A stretch of 64,000 nucleotides of DNA, taken from contig CAZCNS010000015.1 in NCBI GenBank assembly GCA_964500205.1, positions 1 through 64,000 of the forward strand, read 5' to 3'. Each line of letters opens with the position of its first letter. The first letter of the stretch is position 1. Below are positions 27,400 to 34,881 of this stretch, one piece after another. Under the pieces are notes generated by a model. The model did no database searches, was not told the DNA's origin, and saw nothing but the letters and a program-made list of their open reading frames with translations. Made by a program: the position numbers and the translations under genes. This stretch comes from UBA10329 sp964500205 (lineage in GTDB: Bacteria; Bacteroidota; Bacteroidia; UBA10329).

Positions 27400-27827
27400 C
27401 TGCTTAAAACCGCGTGGGGTTCATAGGCCCTAACGACAGACAGGCAGGCTATGTTCATGCAGCAGGAATGGGGCAAATGAAAGGAGCGGGGTTATTGCCC
27501 GGTCGTCTGGAATCCACATCCCACAGAAAGGAGGACGTACGGGCAGGGGGCCAACTCATGCGCAGGGGCCACCGCTGCCCTTCGAAAGATATAGGCGAAC
27601 GCATTACCTTGCGTCAGTGTTTTACAGCCATGCCGCGCACAGAAGGGTAACGCATCAGAGGGTTTAAGATGTCGATATGACCAGGATCACATTCTACAAC
27701 TATTGGGCAGGCAGGCCATGATCGCCCTCAGATCCTGCATCACGCGCAGGCGATACGGTCGTGTCGCCTTGCAAAGAGCAGAACACGTGAAAAGAGAAAA
27801 TGAACAGTTGACAGAGGAAACGAAAGG
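27400..27827. other. Intergenic region before the dihydroorotase genes
   Basis: I see no credible gene in these 428 bp. Frames through it lack start-site context or recognisable sequence. The promoters of the minus-strand glycosylase gene and the plus-strand 27828 gene should lie here, but no exact TAnnTTTG was picked out. Confidence 0.5.
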
Positions 27828-28040
27828 ATGAACAGATCGGCCAGAAGGCTCATCGTTACAATAGGGGCATTGAGTGCTGTCGCAGGGATATACTCGGCAG
27901 CGAATGGCGCTGAATTCTCTGAGTACATGCAGGGCATGTTTCTCGGGGTCACACTCATAGGAAGTGCACTCTACTACAAGGAAAAAGACATAGACCATGG
28001 CGGCAAGAACTCTGATCAAGCAGATCAGCATCATCAATGA
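27828..28040 (+). CDS. Small predicted membrane protein overlapping pyrC
   Basis: This 70-residue protein has two hydrophobic stretches: LIVTIGALSAVAGIYSA (about 8-24) and MQGMFLGVTLIGSALYY (about 34-50). Lysine- and aspartate-rich residues follow at the C-terminus, so it is likely a two-helix inner-membrane protein. Its last 44 bp overlap the start of the dihydroorotase gene in another frame, which suggests translational coupling. I know no function for it. The protein-like composition and hydrophobic pattern support it, but a chance frame cannot be excluded. Confidence 0.55.
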   Translation: MNRSARRLIVTIGALSAVAGIYSAANGAEFSEYMQGMFLGVTLIGSALYYKEKDIDHGGKNSDQADQHHQ

Positions 28041-29343
28041 GGGGCGGATAACGGTCACCGACCTGCTGATAGCAAATGGCCTGATCGAGAAGATCGGGTC
28101 GCAGTCCACCGATTCCGACATGACCGTGATCGATGGAACCGGAAAGTACCTGTTTCCGGGGATCATTGACGGACAGGTGCATTTCCGCGACCCCGGACTC
28201 ACGCACAAAGGCGACATGCGCACAGAAAGCAGGGCGGCCGCAGCGGGCGGTGTCACCTCGTTCATCGACATGCCCAACACGGTTCCGAACGTGCTGACCA
28301 TGGAGATCCTGCAAGAGAAGTACCGCCTTGCCTCTGAGAAGTCGCTCATCAACTTCGGCTTTTTCTTGGGGGTCAATGGCGATAACATCGATGAGGTGAT
28401 CCAGCTTGACACCTCATCGCTCTTGGGCGTTTCCGATGACGGGCTGTACTTCACCAAAAAAGGCAACCTCCTTGCCGACAACCCGGCCACCATGGAGAAA
28501 CTCTTTGCCAATTGCCGCTCCATCATTGCCATTCATTCCGAGAAGGAACAGATCGTGGAGGAGAACGAGCAGATGTACAGGGCACGGTATGGCGAGGATG
28601 TGCCCATAGCGTATCACCCGGTCATCAGAAGCGACAAAGCATGCTACGAGGCGACCAAAAGAGCCATCGAGATCGCCAACAGGCACCAAGCACGGCTTCA
28701 CATCCTGCATCTCACCACAGAGATGGAGACGCATCTTTTCAGAAATGACATCCCGCTGAGCGAGAAGAACATCACTACTGAGGTATCGGTCCATCACCTG
28801 TGGTTCTCCGATGCCGACTACCAACGGTTGGGCACGCTGATTAAGTGGAACCCTGCCATCAAGACCGAGAAAGACAGGAAAGGACTGCTGCAGGCCCTGC
28901 TGGACGATAGAATAGACATCGTGACCACAGACCACGCCCCACATGCCCTGGAAGAGAAGCTGCGACCTTACTTCCAGTCCATGTCAGGCGCACCCATCGT
29001 GCAGCATTCTCTCAACATCATGCTCGAATTCCATAGGCAGGGCCTCATTTCGCTGGAGAAAGTGGTCGAGAAGATGTGCCACAATCCCGTCATGCTCTAC
29101 CACATAGAGAAAAGAGGCTTCATCCGCGAGGGCTACCGTGCCGACCTGACCATTGTTGACCTCGATTCTGAATGGACGGTGAGCAAAGAGAACATCCTGT
29201 CCAAATGCGGATGGTCCCCGCTGGAGGGAACCACCTTCCACACGCAGGTGCTGCACACATTCGTGAACGGAAACATGGTCTATAGCCGTGGGGAATTTGA
29301 CGAGACCGTAAAAGGAATGGCCCTCACAACAGAGCGCAGATGA
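27997..29343 (+). CDS. pyrC: Dihydroorotase
   Basis: This 448-residue amidohydrolase interconverts N-carbamoyl-aspartate and dihydroorotate in pyrimidine synthesis. The metal-site signature is DGQVHFRDPGLTHKGD (about residues 50-65), in the Bacteroidota form with Gln in place of the first His. Further marks are FIDMPNTVPN, the His of IHSEKEQ, LHILHLTTEME and the C-terminal DIVTTDHAPH motif with the catalytic Asp. The start ATG 27997 gives the normal N-terminus TLIKQISIINEG. Its stop overlaps the next gene's start (ATGA). Confidence 0.92.
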   Translation: MAARTLIKQISIINEGRITVTDLLIANGLIEKIGSQSTDSDMTVIDGTGKYLFPGIIDGQVHFRDPGLTHKGDMRTESRAAAAGGVTSFIDMPNTVPNVLTMEILQEKYRLASEKSLINFGFFLGVNGDNIDEVIQLDTSSLLGVSDDGLYFTKKGNLLADNPATMEKLFANCRSIIAIHSEKEQIVEENEQMYRARYGEDVPIAYHPVIRSDKACYEATKRAIEIANRHQARLHILHLTTEMETHLFRNDIPLSEKNITTEVSVHHLWFSDADYQRLGTLIKWNPAIKTEKDRKGLLQALLDDRIDIVTTDHAPHALEEKLRPYFQSMSGAPIVQHSLNIMLEFHRQGLISLEKVVEKMCHNPVMLYHIEKRGFIREGYRADLTIVDLDSEWTVSKENILSKCGWSPLEGTTFHTQVLHTFVNGNMVYSRGEFDETVKGMALTTERR

Positions 29344-30191
29344 GCGCAATGCCCATGTTCCGGAACAGGCGGTTGCTCATCGCGACCAAGCACCAGAAAG
29401 AAAAGGTGATCGCCCCTGTGCTGGAGCGGGAGCTGGGCGTTCATTGTTTTGTGGATGAGCACTTTGACACAGACACATTGGGAACCTTCACCGGAGAGGT
29501 GGAGCGGACACTCGACCCCATCGCCACCGTCAGGGAAAAGTGCCTGCGGGCCATGCGCCAGAACAATTGCGACCTGGGCGTGGCCAGCGAGGGTTCATTC
29601 GGGTCGCACCCCACGATGTTCTTCGTCAGTGCAGACGATGAATTCCTCATCTTCATCGATGCGCTGAACAACATCGAGGTCATCGTCAGGGAATTGAGCG
29701 CATCCACCAATTTCAACGCGATGCAGGTGCGCAGTGTGAGCGAGCTGCGTGATTTTGCCCAGCGGGCCGGTTTTCCCGACCATGCCCTGATCCTGCGCAG
29801 GTCGGAGAAAGCGCACACCGACATCTTCAAGGGCATCACCGACACAGAGACGCTGGAACGGACATTTGAGCTGCTCCTCTCCCGCTATGGTGAGGCATAC
29901 GTGGAAACGGACATGAGGGCCATGTGCAATCCGACTCGCATGGTGGTGATCTCGGCCGCGGTGCAGAAACTGGTCCAGCGGATCGCCTCGACCTGCCCTC
30001 GGTGCCATATGCCGGGTTTCGGGATTACAGACGCCAAGAGGGGACTTCAGTGCAGCCTCTGCAGCTCGCCCACAAACTCCATCCTGAGCCACATCTCTGT
30101 CTGTCAGCACTGCGGTTTCAGCAAAGAGGACATGTATCCGAACGCAAAGACAACGGAAGACCCCATGTATTGCGACTATTGCAACCCTTGA
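29340..30191 (+). CDS. DUF6671-family protein with C-terminal zinc ribbon
   Basis: This 283-residue protein fits the DUF6671 family. The N-terminal two thirds contain LLIATKHQKEKVIAPVLERELG and LGVASEGSFGSHPTMFFVSADDEFLIFID. The C-terminus is a zinc ribbon with CxxC pairs: CPRCHMPGFG, CSLCSS, CQHCGF and CDYC. The biochemical role is not known. It overlaps the dihydroorotase gene by 4 bp, so the two are coexpressed; a link to pyrimidine metabolism is only positional. Confidence 0.85.
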   Translation: MSAMPMFRNRRLLIATKHQKEKVIAPVLERELGVHCFVDEHFDTDTLGTFTGEVERTLDPIATVREKCLRAMRQNNCDLGVASEGSFGSHPTMFFVSADDEFLIFIDALNNIEVIVRELSASTNFNAMQVRSVSELRDFAQRAGFPDHALILRRSEKAHTDIFKGITDTETLERTFELLLSRYGEAYVETDMRAMCNPTRMVVISAAVQKLVQRIASTCPRCHMPGFGITDAKRGLQCSLCSSPTNSILSHISVCQHCGFSKEDMYPNAKTTEDPMYCDYCNP

Positions 30192-30333
30192 CGGCATGCG
30201 TTGCTGCGCGATGCCCTGCCATCGCAGAGGAAACATCAATGACAGGAGCCGGTCACCTCGCAAAGCACCTTCTCTTGCTGTGAAGAGTCCCGCCTTTGCG
30301 TGACAGGACCGATGACGTCCGTGGCCTTGCCAC

Positions 30334-30376
30334 AAAGAAAACGGGGGCCACCGGGCTTTAACCCGATGAGCCCCCG
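30334..30376 (-). terminator. Terminator of the azurin gene
   Basis: CGGGGGC (30342-30348) pairs with GCCCCCG (30370-30376); inner CGGG/CCCG bases also pair. On the minus strand the stem is followed by GTTTTCTTT, a good U-tract. It lies 27 bp past the azurin stop. Confidence 0.8.
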
Positions 30377-30402
30377 CACCTGCATCAGCGCGTTCCCGGA
30401 TA

Positions 30403-30912
30403 CTAACCCACTATGAACTTACCTTTCATCATACCATAATGCCCCGGGAAGCTGCAGATGAAGTCGTATTCGCCAGCCGGTGGCGCATCGAAGGTGATCG
30501 TTTCCGACTCGCCCCCGCCCAGCAGCTTGGTGTAGGCAATAGTCTCAGTGCCAGATGGTATATGCTCCTTCGCTATGCCTGCCTGAATGGCCCGTAGCGC
30601 ATAGTCTGCCACATCAGTGCCCTTGGCAAGCAGCACGAAATTGTGGCCCATGGCCGCCTTGGGCAGCTCACCCTCGTTGACCAGCGTAAGTGTGACCGCG
30701 CTGTTGGCAGGCACCCTGATCTCGCTCAGGTCGAACTTCATCTGGTCATTGGCCTTGATCACCACGGTCACCTCCTCCTTGGGTTCAGCGGGCTGAGCTG
30801 GCTGCGCCTCCGTGGTCGTGACGGGTGCCTCGGCTGTTTGCTGGTTACCCTGATCGGAGCAGGATACGGCCACTACGCTCACCAGCCCCAATACTATCAA
30901 AGTCTTTTTCAT
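30403..30912 (-). CDS. Azurin-like cupredoxin lipoprotein
   Basis: This 169-residue protein begins at ATG 30912; a longer upstream frame is not protein-like. The lipobox is VVAVSC with Cys18. An acidic Pro/Gln/Thr linker covers about residues 20-45, and then the azurin domain follows. The type-1 copper ligands are His90 in MGHNFVLL and Cys153, His158 and Met162 in CSFPGHYGMMKG, with azurin spacing. It likely carries electrons in the periplasm or on the membrane surface. A membrane-anchored cytochrome c is divergently encoded 304 bp away and could be a partner. Confidence 0.93.
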   Translation of the reverse strand: MKKTLIVLGLVSVVAVSCSDQGNQQTAEAPVTTTEAQPAQPAEPKEEVTVVIKANDQMKFDLSEIRVPANSAVTLTLVNEGELPKAAMGHNFVLLAKGTDVADYALRAIQAGIAKEHIPSGTETIAYTKLLGGGESETITFDAPPAGEYDFICSFPGHYGMMKGKFIVG

Positions 30913-31216
30913 GTTTGTGTTTTTTGAGTGAGTAGGGGAAACTTGAGCAGGCCAGTATTTGTTTGTGCCGCTCCAAGACATACGGGGGCTTTCGTGTGCA
31001 GCCCGATGCCCATGACATCGACCGGAAACGGAGTAAAACTTTGTAAAACAGCCATTTGAATCGAAAACATAACAATGCGAGTCCGCGCACAGAAAACAGG
31101 GTCTGTAGCGCAGCATACAAAACCCTATTTCACTGAAAACCAAATCATCAGACATCATGTTCTCATCAGAATAAGGGCTCTGCACGAAGCTGAGGCCCAC
31201 AACACATCCTACGAAC

Positions 31217-31804
31217 ATGAGAAACGCAGCGCTAACCATTATCATGACCCTGAGCAGTGTGGCCACCATCGCACAGAACTTCGAGGCAGGTGAGAAGATT
31301 TTCAAGATGAACTGTGCAGCCTGCCACAAGATGGATGCGAAGCTCATCGGCCCATCGCTCATGAATGTGGTCTCAGAGCAGGGAGAGGAATGGACCCGGA
31401 AATGGATCTACAATAACGAGGAACTCCGCAAGAGCGGTGATGCCCATGCCATAGCCATCTATGAGGAATACAACAAGCAGGTGATGCCCAACTACAGTTA
31501 CCTGACCGACCAAGAGCTCAGCGACCTGGTCGCCTACATGAAGGATTGGAAAGAGGTGCAAGTAGCCAAGACCGTGGCCACCGCAGCTGCACCAGCCGCA
31601 GCAACGGGAACTGTCGATGCACCGCAGCCCGTCAGCGAGGAATGGAGCTCCACGGCCAAGCTTGTGGTCGGCATCGCAGCAGCGGCCCTCATCCTAACGA
31701 TCGTGACCATGTACACCTTGATACAGGCGTTCAAGGCCATTGTGGGCTACAGGCTGTATGATGCGCCCGAGAAAGGAAACACGCACGAGAAAACGGAAGG
31801 CTGA
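31217..31804 (+). CDS. Membrane-anchored c-type cytochrome
   Basis: This 195-residue protein has a signal peptide (1-19, ending TIAQ), a class-I cytochrome c domain with the heme motif CAACH at residues 33-37 and a likely axial Met90 in QVMPNYSYL. An Ala/Pro linker follows (about 117-135). One C-terminal membrane helix spans about 148-172 (VVGIAAAALILTIVTMYTL), with a short cytoplasmic tail. This tethered design suits electron transfer to a terminal oxidase. It stands alone, facing away from the azurin gene. Confidence 0.9.
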   Translation: MRNAALTIIMTLSSVATIAQNFEAGEKIFKMNCAACHKMDAKLIGPSLMNVVSEQGEEWTRKWIYNNEELRKSGDAHAIAIYEEYNKQVMPNYSYLTDQELSDLVAYMKDWKEVQVAKTVATAAAPAAATGTVDAPQPVSEEWSSTAKLVVGIAAAALILTIVTMYTLIQAFKAIVGYRLYDAPEKGNTHEKTEG

Positions 31805-31932
31805 GAGCTGACCTGCTCATGGTCTCACTCAAGGTCTGTGCATGATGGAAGTGGGCAGATGCAGTGAAGCGGTTTGCCTGCCTTCTTGGCACTTGCTTAT
31901 TTCGCCTTCGTGCAGCAGTGGTCACCCCTGCC

Positions 31933-32793
31933 CTATCTGTGCCGATGCCCCGGCTCCCAGATGACCCGCGTGAACATGCTCAGGCCCGTGGTATTGCTGC
32001 CCACTGGAATGCCCGTGACGATGCCGACAAGGAAGTTGTCTGCTATGCCGACACGCATCTGCGGGCGAATCGTCATGTCGAGCCGACCGTTGTCGATGTA
32101 CTTGTTCACCTCCACCCCGATGAAGTTGCGCGTGCCGCGTATCATGTAGTGAAAGTTGGTGTGTATCTCATACTGGAAATGGGCCTTGCCACCATCAAAG
32201 GGCACCTCTATGTGCGGCCCGGTGTAGAGTAAAGTGTGAAAGTTGTTGCCGATGCGCTTGGCAGCGATCAGGAACGGGTTGAAGAGGTTGCCGGTGAACA
32301 CGGGCTTGCCGAAGTTCCGGAAGTCGGAGAGCAGGAACTCATTGATGTAGCCGAGGGCGAAACTGGCCTGCAGCTTCCTTGAGACCAGGAACGACCACTG
32401 GGCGGCCACCTTGATGCTCTCCATGCGGCTGGCGGGAGCATCGGCAGGCGTATCGCCCAGCCGGGGTGCCACGATGCTGAAGGGAACCTCTATCTCCAGA
32501 CCCAGCCGGTCTATGGGGGCGAACTCGTATTCCACAAGGAACTCGTACTCATCGTACCTGCGCTTGTCAGTGAGGCCCATACCGAAGTTCCATTCCTTCT
32601 CGCCTTTCCTCGCACCGAGGTCGCGGATCAGGTCGATGTAGAGCGGTTCGGCATGGAGCACCTTATCGGGCTCTCTCAATTCTTCTATATGATCGATGTA
32701 AATGCTGTCCTTCTCGGCAGCCGTGTGCTGTGCATGTACGTATGTGAAAGATGCCAGCAGCACTGCCGGCACCAGGAGGTGTCTTGTTTTCAT
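31933..32793 (-). CDS. HAEPLYID-type outer-membrane protein
   Basis: This 286-residue protein has a signal peptide (about 1-21, MKTRHLLVPAVLLASFTYVHA) and the motif HAEPLYIDLIRDLGARKGEKEWN that names a Bacteroidota family. The rest is alternating beta-strand sequence typical of a small outer-membrane barrel. No substrate is known. It is 80 bp downstream of the small gene at 32874 on the same strand, with which it likely forms an operon. Confidence 0.82.
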   Translation of the reverse strand: MKTRHLLVPAVLLASFTYVHAQHTAAEKDSIYIDHIEELREPDKVLHAEPLYIDLIRDLGARKGEKEWNFGMGLTDKRRYDEYEFLVEYEFAPIDRLGLEIEVPFSIVAPRLGDTPADAPASRMESIKVAAQWSFLVSRKLQASFALGYINEFLLSDFRNFGKPVFTGNLFNPFLIAAKRIGNNFHTLLYTGPHIEVPFDGGKAHFQYEIHTNFHYMIRGTRNFIGVEVNKYIDNGRLDMTIRPQMRVGIADNFLVGIVTGIPVGSNTTGLSMFTRVIWEPGHRHR

Positions 32794-32873
32794 GGGGTGA
32801 TGATGTAAAGGATGAGCAATGCCCGATGCTCCGAACGGAACGCGGGTAATGCTGCACGCAGGCAGCTACCTGC

Positions 32874-33260
32874 TTAACCTTTGGGCGGAGGCCCGTCCAT
32901 CTCACCGAATCCGGCCGTGGGGTATTGCCACAGGTCGGGGAATGACACCCGCCCTGCACGGGCCGCCACTTGCCACCTGTCGGCCAGGGCCGCAGGCGCA
33001 TTCATCAGGTGTACCTTCACTTGTCCGTTCTGATGGTGATTCCCGGTGTCATTGCTCTCGTGCTCCATCACCGCATCCTCGAATCCGAGCACCTGCTCCA
33101 CCACCAGCTCCAGGAAACTTTCCTGGTCGTTGTAGGTGGGGTCCTCCAAGAGCTGATGGTTGCCGATGTCGGCCACCTCCACGCTCATGTTGAGGATGTG
33201 CAGCGACATGAGGCCCGAGAGGAGCCTCGGCCAAATGCCCGATGCCATTCTTGTTGTCAT
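32874..33260 (-). CDS. Conserved small hypothetical protein paired with the HAEPLYID gene
   Basis: This 128-residue protein has an N-terminal hydrophobic stretch (about 5-25, WPRLLSGLMSLHILNMSVEV). An acidic middle follows (LEDPTYNDQESFLELVVEQVLGFEDAVMEHE), and then His/Asn-rich and Pro-rich segments. Similar short proteins with a NDQES/NDIES-like motif occur beside outer-membrane genes in Bacteroidota; I recall no function. The start at 33260 is supported by a TATCTTTG element just upstream. Confidence 0.65.
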   Translation of the reverse strand: MTTRMASGIWPRLLSGLMSLHILNMSVEVADIGNHQLLEDPTYNDQESFLELVVEQVLGFEDAVMEHESNDTGNHHQNGQVKVHLMNAPAALADRWQVAARAGRVSFPDLWQYPTAGFGEMDGPPPKG

Positions 33261-33276
33261 CTGCTTTGATGCGCGG

Positions 33277-33284
33277 CAAAGATA
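33277..33284 (-). promoter_or_regulatory. TAnnTTTG promoter (minus strand)
   Basis: On the minus strand this reads TATCTTTG, an exact -7 consensus, 16 bp before the start of the 33260 gene. Confidence 0.6.
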
Positions 33285-33390
33285 GAGTGACGAAAACCGA
33301 TGTTGAAGACGGTTCGGAGATAGAGATCCAATCTGTACCGGTCTTCATCCCAAAAAATGCAAATGTCCATTGGGCCTGTGCGCAACCTGA

Positions 33391-33398
33391 TACTTTTG
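33391..33398 (+). promoter_or_regulatory. TAnnTTTG promoter of the CarboxypepD_reg gene
   Basis: TACTTTTG matches the consensus and ends 6 bp before ATG 33405, which directly begins a signal peptide. This decides against an in-frame ATG at 33357. Confidence 0.65.
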
Positions 33399-33404
33399 AC
33401 ACCC

Positions 33405-34688
33405 ATGCGCACCTTGCTTCTACTGTTCATCCTGTCGGCACTTTGCACCACTGCCGCAGCACAGACCCCTCAGTCCATCACCATCAAAGGCACCGTGCGC
33501 GATGCCACCAAGGGCACACCGATGCCTGCTGTGAGCATCGGACTGCTACGCGGCCACAGGGGCACCATCACTGACGATGCCGGGCAGTTTGCCATCACCC
33601 TGAACGCAGCGGCCACTTCGGACTCCGTGCGCTTCTCGTTCATCGGCTATGCCATGCGCACCTATGCCGTAAGTGACCTGATGAAGGCCCCCACCGACAT
33701 CGCATTGAAACAGGAGGCCTACCTGCTGGCCGAGGCCGTGGTACGCCCACTGAGGCCGGAGGATTATGTGCGGCTGGCTGTGAGACGCATACCCCGGAAC
33801 CATGCCACGGCTCCGGTGCGCGCCACGGGGTACTACTACGAGCTCATCACGGAGAACGATGTGTTCCTGCGGTTCGATGAAGCGGTGACCGACTCCTACA
33901 TGCCCAGCCTGAAGGACACCGTGAAGGGCCACTCTGCCATTTTGCATGCACGCTCCGCCAAGGACGTGGGCACCTTGCAATTCATGCAACGCACCATGGC
34001 CCGCAAGGAAAAACGGGCAAAGAAGCGCGACAAGGACTACGAACCCCTCTTCGACAGCACCATGACCAGCGAAGGGCTGGGGGGACCATCGGACATCCTG
34101 GGCATGGACCCGCTGCGCGACCTGCCCGAATTCCTCGACACCAACCAGTTCAAGCACATCCGTTTCGCTTGGGAAGGACTGACCATGCACGCAGGCAGGC
34201 AACTGCTTATCATCAGCTTTGCCCAGCGCAGGAAACTTGACCACATGAAGGCCAGCGGACGCCTGTACCTCGATGCGGACAGCTACGCCTTCGTGGGCTT
34301 GGAATACGATGGGAAATTCATCATCCCGCTACTTATCAAGCCGCTTATCAGCATGGCGGCAGGGCTGTCCATAGACAATCCCACATTCCACATACGCACC
34401 CGCTACCGCGAGCATGATGGGGTGTGGCACATGGCAAGCGCCCATCAGGACATCAGGATCAAGATGAGCACCACAGCCCTCTTCCAGAAGAACGAGCACT
34501 GCGACCTTTTCATAGAACAGGGTTTTGTGGTCAATGACATGCAAGTGAACAATGCACTGCCTATAAGAAAAGAAAGGCGTTATGACAGCGAGAAGCCGAT
34601 GACCTCGCAGGCCGAGCACAACGACCCGGGGTTCTGGGACAACTTCAACCCCGTACACCCGGGCAGGTTGCAGGAGCTGATCGACTGA
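33405..34688 (+). CDS. Exported CarboxypepD_reg-domain protein
   Basis: This 427-residue protein has a signal peptide (MRTLLLLFILSALCTTAAAQ). A carboxypeptidase regulatory-like beta-sandwich follows (about 28-115): IKGTVRDATKGTPMPAVSIGLLRG, TDDAGQFAITL, VRFSFIGYAM. The remaining ~300 residues resemble the C-terminal region of Bacteroidota proteins that pair this domain with a DUF5686-like or uncharacterised part, but without a clear barrel. It probably acts in the periplasm or outer membrane. It is monocistronic, with its own promoter and terminator. Confidence 0.78.
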   Translation: MRTLLLLFILSALCTTAAAQTPQSITIKGTVRDATKGTPMPAVSIGLLRGHRGTITDDAGQFAITLNAAATSDSVRFSFIGYAMRTYAVSDLMKAPTDIALKQEAYLLAEAVVRPLRPEDYVRLAVRRIPRNHATAPVRATGYYYELITENDVFLRFDEAVTDSYMPSLKDTVKGHSAILHARSAKDVGTLQFMQRTMARKEKRAKKRDKDYEPLFDSTMTSEGLGGPSDILGMDPLRDLPEFLDTNQFKHIRFAWEGLTMHAGRQLLIISFAQRRKLDHMKASGRLYLDADSYAFVGLEYDGKFIIPLLIKPLISMAAGLSIDNPTFHIRTRYREHDGVWHMASAHQDIRIKMSTTALFQKNEHCDLFIEQGFVVNDMQVNNALPIRKERRYDSEKPMTSQAEHNDPGFWDNFNPVHPGRLQELID

Positions 34689-34696
34689 TACCCCGC

Positions 34697-34720
34697 AACG
34701 GATCGTTCGCATCCGTTTTT
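34697..34720 (+). terminator. Rho-independent terminator
   Basis: AACGGAT (34697-34703) pairs with ATCCGTT (34711-34717) and runs into TTTTT. It lies 9 bp after the stop of the 33405 gene. Confidence 0.85.
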
Positions 34721-34826
34721 CCGGCAATGACATTGGATAATGATACGCAGACCCCACTGTGTACATAACGCACATGCTATTCATAGAAAAAACGCTCGAA
34801 ACATCCTAAGAATTGGATTATTGATT

Positions 34827-34834
34827 TACATTTG
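34827..34834 (+). promoter_or_regulatory. TAnnTTTG promoter of the SpoIIE phosphatase gene
   Basis: TACATTTG matches the -7 consensus; TTG triplets at 34813 and 34821 lie upstream. It leaves about 40 bp of leader before ATG 34882. Confidence 0.55.
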
Positions 34835-34881
34835 AATCCGAATAACAGTGGTGGTGCCCTGACCAGGAAACTTGGAACCCC

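Noticed and set aside
30913..31362. Upstream extension of the azurin frame to 31362
   Set aside because: The extension lacks protein character and would bury the lipoprotein signal starting at 30912.
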